Positions 53,312 through 61,432 of a stretch of 64,000 nt of DNA are shown piece after piece. Below the pieces are notes generated by a model that worked only from the letters and a program-made list of their open reading frames with translations, did not search any database and was not told where the DNA came from. Location: positions 1-64,000 of the forward strand of contig NZ_NSFT01000011.1 in NCBI RefSeq assembly GCF_002294725.1. The letters run 5' to 3'. How positions within the stretch are numbered: position 1 is the stretch's first letter; every line of letters starts with the position of its first letter. The translations under genes and the position numbers were made by a program. The stretch comes from Mesorhizobium sp. WSM4313. GTDB lineage: Bacteria; Pseudomonadota; Alphaproteobacteria; Rhizobiales; Rhizobiaceae.

Positions 53312-54088
53312 TTATCGAACCGGTGCCAGCAGCGCGAAATGCGCGCCTTGCGGGTCCTGGCACTGGATGATCCACTGGCCGCTCGGCACGTCCATCGGAC
53401 CCATGATGACTTTGCCGCCATTGTCGGTGACGCGCTTGGCGGCGGCGTCGATGGCGTCGACGTTGAAATAGAACTGCCAGACGGGAACCGGGATCTGCGG
53501 CGGCTTGTTCATGATGCCGCCGCCGGATTCGGGGCCGGCGCCAAAAGTCTGGTAGATGCCCATCTCGCCCATGTCGAACTGGCCGGCGCTCTCCCAGCCG
53601 AACTGGCTGGAATAGAAATCGAAGGCGGCTTTCCAGTCCGATGTGTAGAGCTCATGCCAACCGACATGGCCGGGCGTGGTCGCCGGCACCGGCGGCTGCT
53701 CGGCCTGATTAGGCTGCAGGAACATGAAGGAAGCCCCTTGCGGGTCCGCGACGACGGCGAAGCGGCCGACGCCCGGAATGTCGTCCGGCGCGCGGTGGAC
53801 GGCGCCGCCGGCGTCCTTGAGCGCTTGCGTCGAGGCGTCGACATCCTTGGTGTAGATGTAGCCCATCCAGGCTGGCGGCATGCCCATCTTGGCGGGCTCT
53901 TCCGGCATCGTCATCAGCCCGCCGACGCCGCGCATGGCGGAGTTCACGACGATGTAGCGGGGCATGCCGGGCGCCTTGTCGAAAGGCTCGGCCCGCCAGC
54001 CGACAACGGCGGTGTAGAAAGCCTCGGCGGCGTCGAGGTCGGTGGTCATCAACTCGTACCAGAAGAAAGGTTGCGGGGATTTCGGCAT
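53312..54088 (-). CDS. VOC family protein with two glyoxalase-like domains
   Basis: This 258-residue protein has two beta-alpha-beta-beta-beta VOC halves: MPKSPQPFFWYELMTTDLDAAEAFYTAVVGW (residues about 1-120) and PGHVGWHELYTSDWKAAFDFYSSQFGW (about 130-258). Each half carries a His/Glu-type metal position (HELYTSD; FFWYELM with Glu). This duplicated type is common in actinobacteria and rhizobia and its substrate is unknown. ATG at 54088 follows GAGGAG; a GTG at 54103 is the alternative. It is divergent from chaC. Confidence 0.88.
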   Translation of the reverse strand: MPKSPQPFFWYELMTTDLDAAEAFYTAVVGWRAEPFDKAPGMPRYIVVNSAMRGVGGLMTMPEEPAKMGMPPAWMGYIYTKDVDASTQALKDAGGAVHRAPDDIPGVGRFAVVADPQGASFMFLQPNQAEQPPVPATTPGHVGWHELYTSDWKAAFDFYSSQFGWESAGQFDMGEMGIYQTFGAGPESGGGIMNKPPQIPVPVWQFYFNVDAIDAAAKRVTDNGGKVIMGPMDVPSGQWIIQCQDPQGAHFALLAPVR

Positions 54089-54339
54089 GGTCGGTCTCCT
54101 CACCGGTTCAGGCAGCGATCGTTGTTCGATCCATCCTAAGGTATGTTGATGTCCAGGTGATGCCGGCCTGCAAATGGCGGCTTCCTGCGCTTCCGGTGCT
54201 CACGTACTTGAGTACGCTCCGCTCCGGTTCTCGAAAACCCCCGTTTCGGCGCGGCCTGACCTGAATCTCAACACGCCCTAGGACGATCCTGACGACAGGA
54301 ATCCGACATCTGGGCCAGAATTCGAGGACGGCAAGCGGC

Positions 54340-54446
54340 TTAAATCGCGTCGCGCTGAAACGGATTCAGGCGGCGCGCTTTAAGTCCTTGTCTTGATGCA
54401 TGTCGTTGTCACCCAGAACCGCTGCACACTTCTCGCTGACATGCAT
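54340..54446. repeat. Mosaic hairpin repeat in the VOC-chaC gap
   Basis: Two inverted pairs lie side by side: TTAAATCGCG/CGCGCTTTAA (54340-54349 with 54374-54383, inner CTGAAACGGATTCAG) and ATGCATGTC/GACATGCAT (54396-54404 with 54438-54446). Similar ATGCATGTCGTTGTC modules recur between genes in rhizobia. The rest of the 424-base gap 54089-54512 holds no gene; around 54199-54232 a CGTACTTGAGTACG palindrome is visible beside the VOC start. Confidence 0.75.
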
Positions 54447-54512
54447 TAGGCCCACGATCTTGCGTATCCGGCGCTTTTCGACTTTGCTGGCCTCAAAGAG
54501 GGGGCTGTCTTC

Positions 54513-55241
54513 ATGCGTCGAATGTCACTCACGCCTGAGCTCGTGGCCTTGTGCCATCGCGACGAGGTCGACCCTGGTCCCGACGGCAGCTGGACACAGC
54601 TAAGCGATGATGATTTCCGGACGCTTGCCATGCGCCTGTCCGGCGAAGCCGACGACGGTCCGCTGTGGGTGTTCGCCTATGGCTCGCTGATCTGGAAGCC
54701 GGCCTTCGAATCGGTCGAGCAAAGGCGCGCGGCCGCGCATGGCTGGCACCGCTCGTTCTGCCTCGACATAAAGCGCTGGCGCGGCAGCCGCGAGCAGCCT
54801 GGATTGATGATGGCGCTGGAACGGGGCGGGCGCTGCGACGGGGTTATCTATCGTTTGCCGGAGGGCGAGAAACCAGCCCAGATCGAGCGATTGCTGCGGC
54901 GTGAAATCGACGACCACGAAAGCGTCAGCTCGGTCCGCTGGGTTCCGGTAAGAACGGCGCAAGGGTCTTTGCGGGCGCTCGGCTTCTGGGTCGGCGTGAC
55001 CGGCAAGGGCACTTCGCTCGGGCAGCCGCTGGAAAGCGTGGCGAAGATACTGGCACGCGCCTGCGGCCATGTCGGCTCTGGCGCCGAATATCTCTACAAC
55101 ACCGTCAGCCACCTCGAGACCTTTGGCATCCATGACCGCAATCTGTGCGGCTGCAGGAACTGGTGGCGGACGAGATCCGGTCCATCCATGGCCACAGCGT
55201 CGCAAGCCATGACACAGCAAAGGTTGCCGAGCCGGCTATAA
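54513..55241 (+). CDS. chaC: ChaC-type gamma-glutamylcyclotransferase with frameshifted C-terminus
   Basis: This 242-residue glutathione-degrading enzyme shows the family start WVFAYGSLIWKPAFE and conserved RSFCLDIKRWRGS, GLMMALERGGRCDGVIYRL and AEYLYNTVSHLETFGIHDRNL. After residue about 211 the expected tail WRLQELVADEI-like sequence is absent in this frame but appears one base off: adding one G near 55147 would give LWRLQELVADEIRSIHGH and continue to a stop at 55244-55246. So a single-base deletion or a sequencing error changes the last 30 residues. The catalytic glutamate region appears before the shift, so activity may remain. ATG at 54513 follows GAGGGGG. Confidence 0.85.
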   Translation: MRRMSLTPELVALCHRDEVDPGPDGSWTQLSDDDFRTLAMRLSGEADDGPLWVFAYGSLIWKPAFESVEQRRAAAHGWHRSFCLDIKRWRGSREQPGLMMALERGGRCDGVIYRLPEGEKPAQIERLLRREIDDHESVSSVRWVPVRTAQGSLRALGFWVGVTGKGTSLGQPLESVAKILARACGHVGSGAEYLYNTVSHLETFGIHDRNLCGCRNWWRTRSGPSMATASQAMTQQRLPSRL

Positions 55242-55295
55242 CATGACTACATTCATCATGTTTTTGCGCAAACAATACAGTGGCTTGGCCGAAAA

Positions 55296-55302
55296 TTGAC
55301 CA
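55296..55302. promoter_or_regulatory. TTGACCA half-site before preT
   Basis: TTGACCA, the left half of the RutR-type TTGACCA-n-TGGTCAA motif, lies in an AT-rich stretch 59 bases before the preT start. The right half is poor (TTGATAA), so this is only a candidate. A full gap of 119 bases (55242-55360) separates chaC from preT. Confidence 0.35.
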
Positions 55303-55360
55303 ATTGATAAAAAAATAAAACGTGCTAGCCTTCCCCAAAACGACAACAAGGGGAACTGGA

Positions 55361-56725
55361 ATGGCGACTGGTCATTTCATCGAAGGCATTGCCGGCGGCC
55401 GGCTGTCTTCCGAGCAATATGCCGACAATTTTTCCGACCTGCATCCGCCGCTCGATCATCACGAGGCGCTGGTCGAGTCCGATCGCTGCTATTTCTGCTA
55501 CGACGCCCCTTGCATGAACGCGTGCCCGACGTCGATCGACATCCCGCTATTCATTCGGCAGATCGCGACGGGCAATCCGCTGGGCTCGGCCAAGACGATC
55601 TTCGACCAGAATATTCTCGGCGGCATGTGCGCCCGCGTCTGCCCGACCGAGACGCTGTGCGAAGAGGCCTGCGTGCGCGAGGTCGCCGAAGGCAAGCCGG
55701 TGCAGATCGGCCGGCTGCAGCGCTATGCCACCGATGTCGCCATGGGCGAGGGCAAGCAGTTCTACAAGCGCGCCGAACCGACCGGGAAGAGCATCGCCGT
55801 GGTCGGCGCCGGCCCGGCGGGGCTGGCGGCGGCGCATCGGCTTGCCCGCCACGGCCATGATGTGACGATCCTCGAGGCGCGCCCGAAGGCCGGCGGGCTC
55901 AACGAGTACGGCATCGCCGCCTATAAGAGCGTCGACGATTTCGCCCAGGCGGAAGTGGACTATGTCACCGCGATCGGCGGCATCGACATCCAGAACGGCA
56001 AGGCGCTCGGCCGCGACTTCCAGCTTGCCGACCTGATCCGGAACTATGATGCGGTTTTCCTCGGCATGGGGCTTGGCGGCGTCAACGCGCTGCGCGCCGA
56101 TGGCGAGGACGCCGACGGCGTCGCCAACGCGGTGGAATTCATCTCGGAACTGCGCCAGACGAGCGATCTTTCCGGCCTGCCGGTCGGCCGGCGCGTCGTC
56201 GTCATCGGCGGCGGCATGACGGCAATCGACGCCGCGGTGCAGTCGAAGCTGCTTGGCGCGGAAGAGGTGACGATCTGCTACCGGCGCGGCCAGGAGCATA
56301 TGAATGCTTCGGAGTTCGAGCAGGATCTGGCCGCCGCCAACGGCGTCACCATCCGCCACTGGCTGCAGCCGAAGCGCGTCATTGCCGAGAACGGCAAGGT
56401 GTCGGCCATCGAGCTCGAATACACCGCCATGAGCGGCGACAAGCTTATCGGCACTGGCGAAACGCTGCGGCTCAATGCCGACCAGGTGTTCAAGGCGATC
56501 GGCCAGAGCTTCGTGCCGGCGCATCTCAACGGCAGCGCGGAACAGATCGAGCTCGAAGGCGGCCGCATCAAGGTCGATGCCGAAGGCCGCACCTCGCTGG
56601 CAAAAGTCTGGGCCGGCGGCGACTGCATTTTCGGCGGCGACGATTTGACTGTCTCGGCGGTGGCGCACGGGCGCGACGCGGCCGAGAGCATCCACCGGGC
56701 GCTGACCTCTAACGGGAGGGCATGA
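55361..56725 (+). CDS. preT: Dihydropyrimidine dehydrogenase small subunit, PreT
   Basis: This 454-residue NAD(P)-dependent flavin subunit resembles the glutamate-synthase small chain. It has an N-terminal iron-sulfur region (CYFCYDAPCMNACPTSID; CARVCPTETLCEEACVRE), an FAD site VVGAGPAGLAAAHRLARHG near residue 150, and an NAD site VVVIGGGMTAIDAA near 280. It takes electrons from NAD(P)H and passes them to PreA to reduce uracil and thymine. The frame is open to 55322, but ATG at 55361 follows GGGGAACTGGA and is preferred. The stop codon overlaps the following ATG, so the pair is coupled. Confidence 0.95.
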   Translation: MATGHFIEGIAGGRLSSEQYADNFSDLHPPLDHHEALVESDRCYFCYDAPCMNACPTSIDIPLFIRQIATGNPLGSAKTIFDQNILGGMCARVCPTETLCEEACVREVAEGKPVQIGRLQRYATDVAMGEGKQFYKRAEPTGKSIAVVGAGPAGLAAAHRLARHGHDVTILEARPKAGGLNEYGIAAYKSVDDFAQAEVDYVTAIGGIDIQNGKALGRDFQLADLIRNYDAVFLGMGLGGVNALRADGEDADGVANAVEFISELRQTSDLSGLPVGRRVVVIGGGMTAIDAAVQSKLLGAEEVTICYRRGQEHMNASEFEQDLAAANGVTIRHWLQPKRVIAENGKVSAIELEYTAMSGDKLIGTGETLRLNADQVFKAIGQSFVPAHLNGSAEQIELEGGRIKVDAEGRTSLAKVWAGGDCIFGGDDLTVSAVAHGRDAAESIHRALTSNGRA

Positions 56726-56727
56726 GC

Positions 56728-58041
56728 ATGGCAGACATCCGCAACAATTTCGTCGGCATCAAATCGCCCAACCCGTTCTGGCTGGCCTCGGCGCCGCCGA
56801 CCGACAAGGCCTACAATGTCGAGCGCGCCTTCAAGGCCGGCTGGGGCGGCGTGGTATGGAAGACGCTGGGCGAGGAGGGCCCGCCGGTCGTCAACGTCAA
56901 CGGCCCGCGCTACGGTGCTATCTGGGGCGCCGACCGCCGCCTGCTTGGCCTCAACAACATCGAGCTGATCACCGACCGCGACCTGCAAACCAATCTGCGC
57001 GAGATGAAGCAGGTCAAGATGAACTGGCCGGACCGGGCGCTGATCGCCTCGATCATGGTGCCTTGCGTGGAGGAGAGCTGGAAGGCGATCCTGCCGCTGG
57101 TCGAGGAGACCGGCGCCGACGGCATCGAGCTCAATTTCGGCTGCCCGCACGGCATGAGCGAGCGCGGCATGGGCTCGGCGGTCGGCCAGGTGCCGGAATA
57201 TATCGAGATGGTCGTGCGCTGGTGCAAACAGTACACGCGCATGCCGGTCCTCACCAAGCTGACGCCCAACATCACCGACATCCGCAAGCCGGCCCGCGCG
57301 GCTCATGCCGGCGGCACCGATGCGGTGTCGCTGATCAACACCATCAACTCGATCACCGGCGTCGATCTCGACAGTTTCGCGCCGCAGCCGACCATCGATG
57401 GCAAGGGCTCGCATGGCGGCTATTGCGGCCCGGCGGTGAAGCCGATCGCCATGAACATGGTGGCCGAGATCGCCCGCGATCCGGAAACGCATGGCCTGCC
57501 GATCTCAGGCATCGGCGGCATCACCACCTGGCGCGACGCCGCCGAATTCATGGCGCTCGGCGCCGGCAACGTGCAGGTCTGCACGGCGGCGATGACCTAT
57601 GGCTTCAAGATCGTGCAGGAAATGATCGCGGGGCTGGAGAACTGGATGGACGAGAAGGGTCACGCCTCGCTCTCCGACATCATCGGCCGTGCCACGCCCA
57701 ATGTCACCGACTGGCAGTATCTCAACCTCAACTATGTCGCCAAGGCGCATATCGACCAGGATGCCTGCATCAAATGCGGCCGCTGCCACATCGCCTGCGA
57801 GGACACCTCGCATCAGGCGATCACCAGCATGGTCGACGGTGTCAGGCATTTCGAGGTGATCGAAGCCGAATGCGTCGGCTGCAACCTTTGCGTCAATGTC
57901 TGTCCGGTGGAGGGCTGCATCACCATGCAGCCGCTGGCCGCCGGCGTGCTCGACCAGCGCACCGGCTTGCCGGTGTCGCCGGTCTACGCCAATTGGACCA
58001 CGCACCCCAACAATCCGATGGCCAAGGTGGCTGCGGAGTAG
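56728..58041 (+). CDS. preA: Dihydropyrimidine dehydrogenase large subunit, PreA
   Basis: This 437-residue subunit is built on an FMN-binding dihydroorotate-dehydrogenase-type barrel (NPFWLASAPPTDKAYNVERAF; ELNFGCPHGMSERGMGSAVGQ; GIGGITTWRDAAEFMALGAGNVQVCTA). It ends with two 4Fe-4S motifs, CIKCGRCHIAC and CVGCNLCVNVCPVEGC. The catalytic cysteine lies in NFGCPHGM. It reduces pyrimidines in the first step of the reductive pathway. ATG at 56722 overlaps the previous stop, but ATG at 56728 sits seven bases after GGAGGG and fits better. Confidence 0.95.
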   Translation: MADIRNNFVGIKSPNPFWLASAPPTDKAYNVERAFKAGWGGVVWKTLGEEGPPVVNVNGPRYGAIWGADRRLLGLNNIELITDRDLQTNLREMKQVKMNWPDRALIASIMVPCVEESWKAILPLVEETGADGIELNFGCPHGMSERGMGSAVGQVPEYIEMVVRWCKQYTRMPVLTKLTPNITDIRKPARAAHAGGTDAVSLINTINSITGVDLDSFAPQPTIDGKGSHGGYCGPAVKPIAMNMVAEIARDPETHGLPISGIGGITTWRDAAEFMALGAGNVQVCTAAMTYGFKIVQEMIAGLENWMDEKGHASLSDIIGRATPNVTDWQYLNLNYVAKAHIDQDACIKCGRCHIACEDTSHQAITSMVDGVRHFEVIEAECVGCNLCVNVCPVEGCITMQPLAAGVLDQRTGLPVSPVYANWTTHPNNPMAKVAAE

Positions 58042-58126
58042 GATTGGTTCCTCGCCCCACGTAGTGGGCACAGATCTTCTGTGACTGGCGCGACTGATCA
58101 GGCCGAGCCTTGATTGCGACGTGGTT

Positions 58127-58557
58127 CCCCCAATCCGTCGCTGCTTCGCAGCGCCACCTTTCCCCCCCCGGAGGGAAAGGAAGGGAGCGTTGCTGGACGA
58201 GCGTTGACGGCAAAAAGCTTGGCGCCTTCCTCTACCCCGTCGATCGGGGGAGAGGTGGCTCGGCGAAGCCGAGACGGAGTGGGGGTCGACCAGCGCTACA
58301 TAAGACAACGCATGCGCCAAACTGCCATGCACGCTATCGCCAAAGGCCAGGCCGCTTGGAAACGTGTGCATGCCGTAGACGAAGTGGGGAGAGGTGGCCC
58401 GGTGAAGCTGGGACGGAGAGGGGTCTTCGGGACGGATGGGAACTAGTCCAGGCTCCTGACCGCCTGTTTATCTTGCTAACACCTCATTCTTCACCGACTC
58501 TGAGCTCACAGAAGGCGTCCCCCTCTCCGTCCCGGCTTCGCCGGGCCACCTCTCCCC
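58127..58557. repeat. Cluster of four palindromic repeats after preA, family 3
   Basis: Four related modules lie in the 664-base gap 58042-58705. They include CTCTACCCCGTCGATCGGGGGAGAGG at 58230 onward, a GGGGAGAGGTGGCCCGGTG...CGGAGAGGGG module at 58385-58422, and its inverted counterpart at 58519-58557 (CCCCCTCTCCGTCCCGG...GGGCCACCTCTCCCC). The last two face each other and could pair into a stem across 58385-58557. No gene was recognised in the gap. Confidence 0.75.
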
Positions 58558-58705
58558 CGCTTTGCGGGGTGCGAGGAACCCAAGTCCCGCGAAGCGCCAA
58601 TTCTCCCTCACTCTGTCATTGCGAATCTGCGGGCAATCTTCATTTTTCCATTGCAGATAAAAATTATCCACGATAAAAGATATCCATGAGTAGGAGATCA
58701 GCATA

Positions 58706-59224
58706 ATGAAACTGGGCGATGGCGTTGAGGCGGCAATCCATTGCGCGGCGACGCTGGCCAGCGTTGATGGCAACAGCACGATGCCGGGCGCGGCGTTGGC
58801 TGAGGCGTTTGGTCTGTCGCCGAGCTATCTGCTCAAGCATCTCAACCAGCTCACGGCGGCGCGCATCCTGGAATCGGTGCCGGGACCGGCGGGCGGCTAC
58901 AGGCTGGCGCGGGCGGCCGAGCGCATCACGCTGCTCGACATTGTGCTTGCAGTGGAGGGCAGGGAGCCCGCCTTCCGTTGCGGCGAGATCCGCCAGCGCG
59001 GCCCGGTCAAGATCGACGCCTCGGCCTATGTGAAGCCTTGCGGCATCAATGCCGCGATGCTCAAGGCCGAGCGCGCGTATCGAGCGGCGCTCGCCGAAGT
59101 GAAGCTGTCCGACATCGTGGCGGAGTACGCGGCCGAAGGCGATCCGCGATCCTATGCCGCGAGTTGCGCCTTCGTCGAGCGTCACCAGCGGCGCCAGAAA
59201 TCCGCTTCACCGAAGCAGATTTGA
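58706..59224 (+). CDS. Rrf2-family transcriptional regulator
   Basis: This 172-residue regulator has the winged helix-turn-helix region LAEAFGLSPSYLLKHLNQLTAARILESVPGPAGGYRLAR, typical of the Rrf2/YwgB-like branch. The sensor part has C92 and C112 (plus C13) instead of three or four clustered cysteines, so a full iron-sulfur site is unlikely; a thiol redox switch is possible. ATG at 58706 follows TAGGAGATC. The AhpD-like gene starts 37 bases after its stop and is the probable target. Confidence 0.88.
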   Translation: MKLGDGVEAAIHCAATLASVDGNSTMPGAALAEAFGLSPSYLLKHLNQLTAARILESVPGPAGGYRLARAAERITLLDIVLAVEGREPAFRCGEIRQRGPVKIDASAYVKPCGINAAMLKAERAYRAALAEVKLSDIVAEYAAEGDPRSYAASCAFVERHQRRQKSASPKQI

Positions 59225-59261
59225 ACCTCTAACCCCACCAAAAACCCGGAAGGAAAAGACG

Positions 59262-59720
59262 ATGAAACAGAGACTGCAGTTCTTTGCCAAGGCGCCGGAA
59301 ATCATGAAGGCGGTGTCGGCGCTCAACAAGGCCGTCGACGAATGCGGGCTGGAAGTGAGCCTGCTGCACCTGATCAAGCTCAGGGCATCGCAGATCAATG
59401 GCTGCTCATATTGCGTCGAAATGCACAGCCGTGAGGCGAGGCGCGACGGCGAGACCGAAACGCGGCTTTATCTCGTCGCGGCCTGGAAGGAATCGCCGCT
59501 GTTTTCCGAGCGCGAGCGCGCCGCCCTTGCCTGGACCGAAGCGGTGACGCTGATCGCCGACAATGGCGTATCGGACGAGCTCTACGCCCGCACGCTCGAG
59601 CATTTCTCGGAAGAGGAACTGGTCAAGCTCTCGGTCGCGCTCGGCATGATCAACACCTGGAACCGGCTGTGCATTCCCTTCCACGCGATTCATCCGATGC
59701 CGGCAGCCAGGGCCGCCTGA
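59262..59720 (+). CDS. Carboxymuconolactone decarboxylase / AhpD-like protein
   Basis: This 152-residue helical protein belongs to the AhpD/CMD superfamily. It contains the redox motif INGCSYCVEMHSREAR (CxxC plus His) characteristic of alkylhydroperoxidase-like members, followed by ERERAALAWTEAVTLI. It probably reduces peroxides or acts as a thiol oxidoreductase; the exact substrate is unknown. The frame is open to 59154, but ATG at 59262 follows GGAAGGAAAAG. It pairs with the Rrf2 gene upstream, a common arrangement. Confidence 0.9.
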   Translation: MKQRLQFFAKAPEIMKAVSALNKAVDECGLEVSLLHLIKLRASQINGCSYCVEMHSREARRDGETETRLYLVAAWKESPLFSERERAALAWTEAVTLIADNGVSDELYARTLEHFSEEELVKLSVALGMINTWNRLCIPFHAIHPMPAARAA

Positions 59721-59731
59721 TCGAACGGCCT

Positions 59732-59758
59732 GGCGCGCGGATGAGAGATCCGCGCGCC
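59732..59758. terminator. Bidirectional terminator-like hairpin between convergent genes
   Basis: GGCGCGCGGAT and ATCCGCGCGCC form an 11-base perfect stem with a 5-base loop in the 44-base space between the AhpD-like gene and the SDR gene, which face each other. Only a weak T-run (TCATTGTC) follows. Confidence 0.7.
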
Positions 59759-59764
59759 TCATTG

Positions 59765-60487
59765 TCACGCAGCAAAGCGCAGGCCGCCGTCGCAGGTCAG
59801 CACCTGACCGGTCATGAAGCTGTTCGAGACCAGGAAGGCGATCGCCTCGGCGACGTCCTCGGCGCGGCCGATGCGGCCGACCGGCGTCTTGCCGGCATAT
59901 TCGGCAAACACCGCCTGCCGCTGGTCGTCCGGCAAAAAGTCCCACCAGGGCGTGTCGATGACGCCGGGCGCCACGACATTGACGCGCAAAGGCTTCAGCT
60001 CGACGGCGAGGATCGGCGCGACGGTCAAAAGCATGCCGTTGATGGCGCCGATGCCGGCGACGCCGGGCGCGGCAATCTGCGCCGACACGGCCGAGATGAA
60101 AGTCACCGATCCGGCTTTGTTCAAGGTCGGCAGGGCCGCCTGCAGGCAGGAGAGTTGCGGCCGGATCTTTTCGTCGACGCCGCTGCCGATATCGGCGAGG
60201 TCGAGCGTCGCGAACGGTCCCAGGCCCTTGCCGCCGCTGGCGGCGAGAACCAGGTGATCTAAGGGTCCGAGGCGCTCGAAGAAATTCCGGACCTCGTCCA
60301 GCTTGGTGGCGTCGAAGGCGGCCTTGCCGACGGTGCCGTCGAGGCTCTTCCAGGCGCTCTTCAATTTCTCCTCGTTACGGCCGGTGATCGTGACTTTCAT
60401 CGTGGGGCTGACCAGCCTTTTGGCCGTGGCAAGGCCGATGCCGGACGAGCCGCCGATGACGACGCAGTGTTCGGTGGTCTCGCTCAT
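59765..60487 (-). CDS. SDR-family protein lacking the YxxxK catalytic motif
   Basis: This 240-residue short-chain dehydrogenase-like protein has a classical NAD(P)-binding start CVVIGGSSGIGLATAKRL and Ser-containing FISAVSAQIAAPG. Where SDRs have the catalytic Tyr-x-x-x-Lys, alignment of GVAGIGAINGMLL with the usual AYAASKAA pattern puts Ile146 and Asn150, so both residues are lost. The tail DGGLRFAA is normal. It may be a pseudo-enzyme or use altered chemistry. Its start overlaps the stop of the other SDR gene by four bases (ATGA), so the two are coupled. Confidence 0.87.
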   Translation of the reverse strand: MSETTEHCVVIGGSSGIGLATAKRLVSPTMKVTITGRNEEKLKSAWKSLDGTVGKAAFDATKLDEVRNFFERLGPLDHLVLAASGGKGLGPFATLDLADIGSGVDEKIRPQLSCLQAALPTLNKAGSVTFISAVSAQIAAPGVAGIGAINGMLLTVAPILAVELKPLRVNVVAPGVIDTPWWDFLPDDQRQAVFAEYAGKTPVGRIGRAEDVAEAIAFLVSNSFMTGQVLTCDGGLRFAA

Positions 60488-61329
60488 GAGTGCTTTTCCC
60501 TGGATGTTGCGGAAGATTGCCCGATCAGCTCGAGGCTAAGCGCGCGCAGCCGGCGGCGGGCTTTCTCGTCATAGGCCTGGGCGTCGGCGCGCGACTCCCG
60601 CTGGCCGTCGAAGTAACGGCCGCTGCGGCTTTCCAGCGCCGGCGATGTTGCCAGGTTGAGAATGGCGTCGGCGCCGGTCTCGACCGAGCTCCATGGCGTG
60701 ACCCCGGCCTGCCGCACCATCGTTGTGTCCATGTAGCTTGCCGGGTGCAGAGCATTGACCGTGATGCCTGTGCCGTCGAGCTGTTCCGCCAGATCGATGG
60801 TGAACAGGATCTGCGCCAGCTTGCTCTGGCAATAGGCGCGCACGCCGCTATAGCCTTGGGTCAGCATGATGTCGTCGAAATCGATCGCCTGCTGGCCGGC
60901 CGAGGCGACATTGACGATGCGCGCCGGCGCGCTTGCCTTGATGAGCGGCAAGAGCTCCGACGTCAGCAGGAAGCCCGCGAGATAGTTGACGGCGAAGCGC
61001 AGTTCATAGCCGTCGGCGCTGACCTGCCGGCTCGCGGCCTGGCCGCCGGTGCCGACGCCGGCATTGTTGATCAGGACTTCGAGCCGATCGGTCCTTGCGC
61101 GCACCGCTTCGGCGAGACGGCGCACTTCGGCAAGCGAAGCGAGGTCGGCGGCGAGGAATTCCGCCTTGCCGCCTTTTGCCTCTATGGCGGCTACGATCGT
61201 CTTGCCGCGGCTTTCGTCGCGGCCATGCACCAGCACGCGGGCGCCGCCGGCGCCGAGCCGCTCGGCGACCACGCGGCCGACGCCGTCGGTCGAGCCGGTG
61301 ACGAGAATTGTTTTATTGTTGAGTTCCAT
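60484..61329 (-). CDS. SDR-family oxidoreductase
   Basis: This 281-residue enzyme resembles retinol dehydrogenase/protochlorophyllide-reductase-like SDRs. It has TILVTGSTDGVGRVVAERLG, the NAG motif LINNAGVGTG and catalytic VRAYCQSKLAQ (Tyr-x-x-x-Lys) all intact. ATG at 61329 follows GGAGG. It is divergent from the XRE regulator and upstream of the degenerate SDR, so the XRE protein probably controls the pair. The substrate is unknown. Confidence 0.9.
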   Translation of the reverse strand: MELNNKTILVTGSTDGVGRVVAERLGAGGARVLVHGRDESRGKTIVAAIEAKGGKAEFLAADLASLAEVRRLAEAVRARTDRLEVLINNAGVGTGGQAASRQVSADGYELRFAVNYLAGFLLTSELLPLIKASAPARIVNVASAGQQAIDFDDIMLTQGYSGVRAYCQSKLAQILFTIDLAEQLDGTGITVNALHPASYMDTTMVRQAGVTPWSSVETGADAILNLATSPALESRSGRYFDGQRESRADAQAYDEKARRRLRALSLELIGQSSATSREKHS

Positions 61330-61420
61330 GTCCGGAGCCTCCTTGCGCTGCTCTGAACGCAAAGATGGGACATTGCGCGGGCCGCAAACAGTTCAAACTT
61401 TATCCTGGTATCGGTACTGC

Positions 61421-61426
61421 TATAAT
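61421..61426 (+). promoter_or_regulatory. Perfect -10 box close to the XRE start codon
   Basis: TATAAT ends seven bases before the ATG at 61433. No consensus -35 was found 15-18 bases upstream (CTTTAT region). If the box is used, transcription would start at or next to the ATG, giving an almost leaderless mRNA, consistent with the lack of a Shine-Dalgarno. Confidence 0.45.
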
Positions 61427-61432
61427 AGGCGT

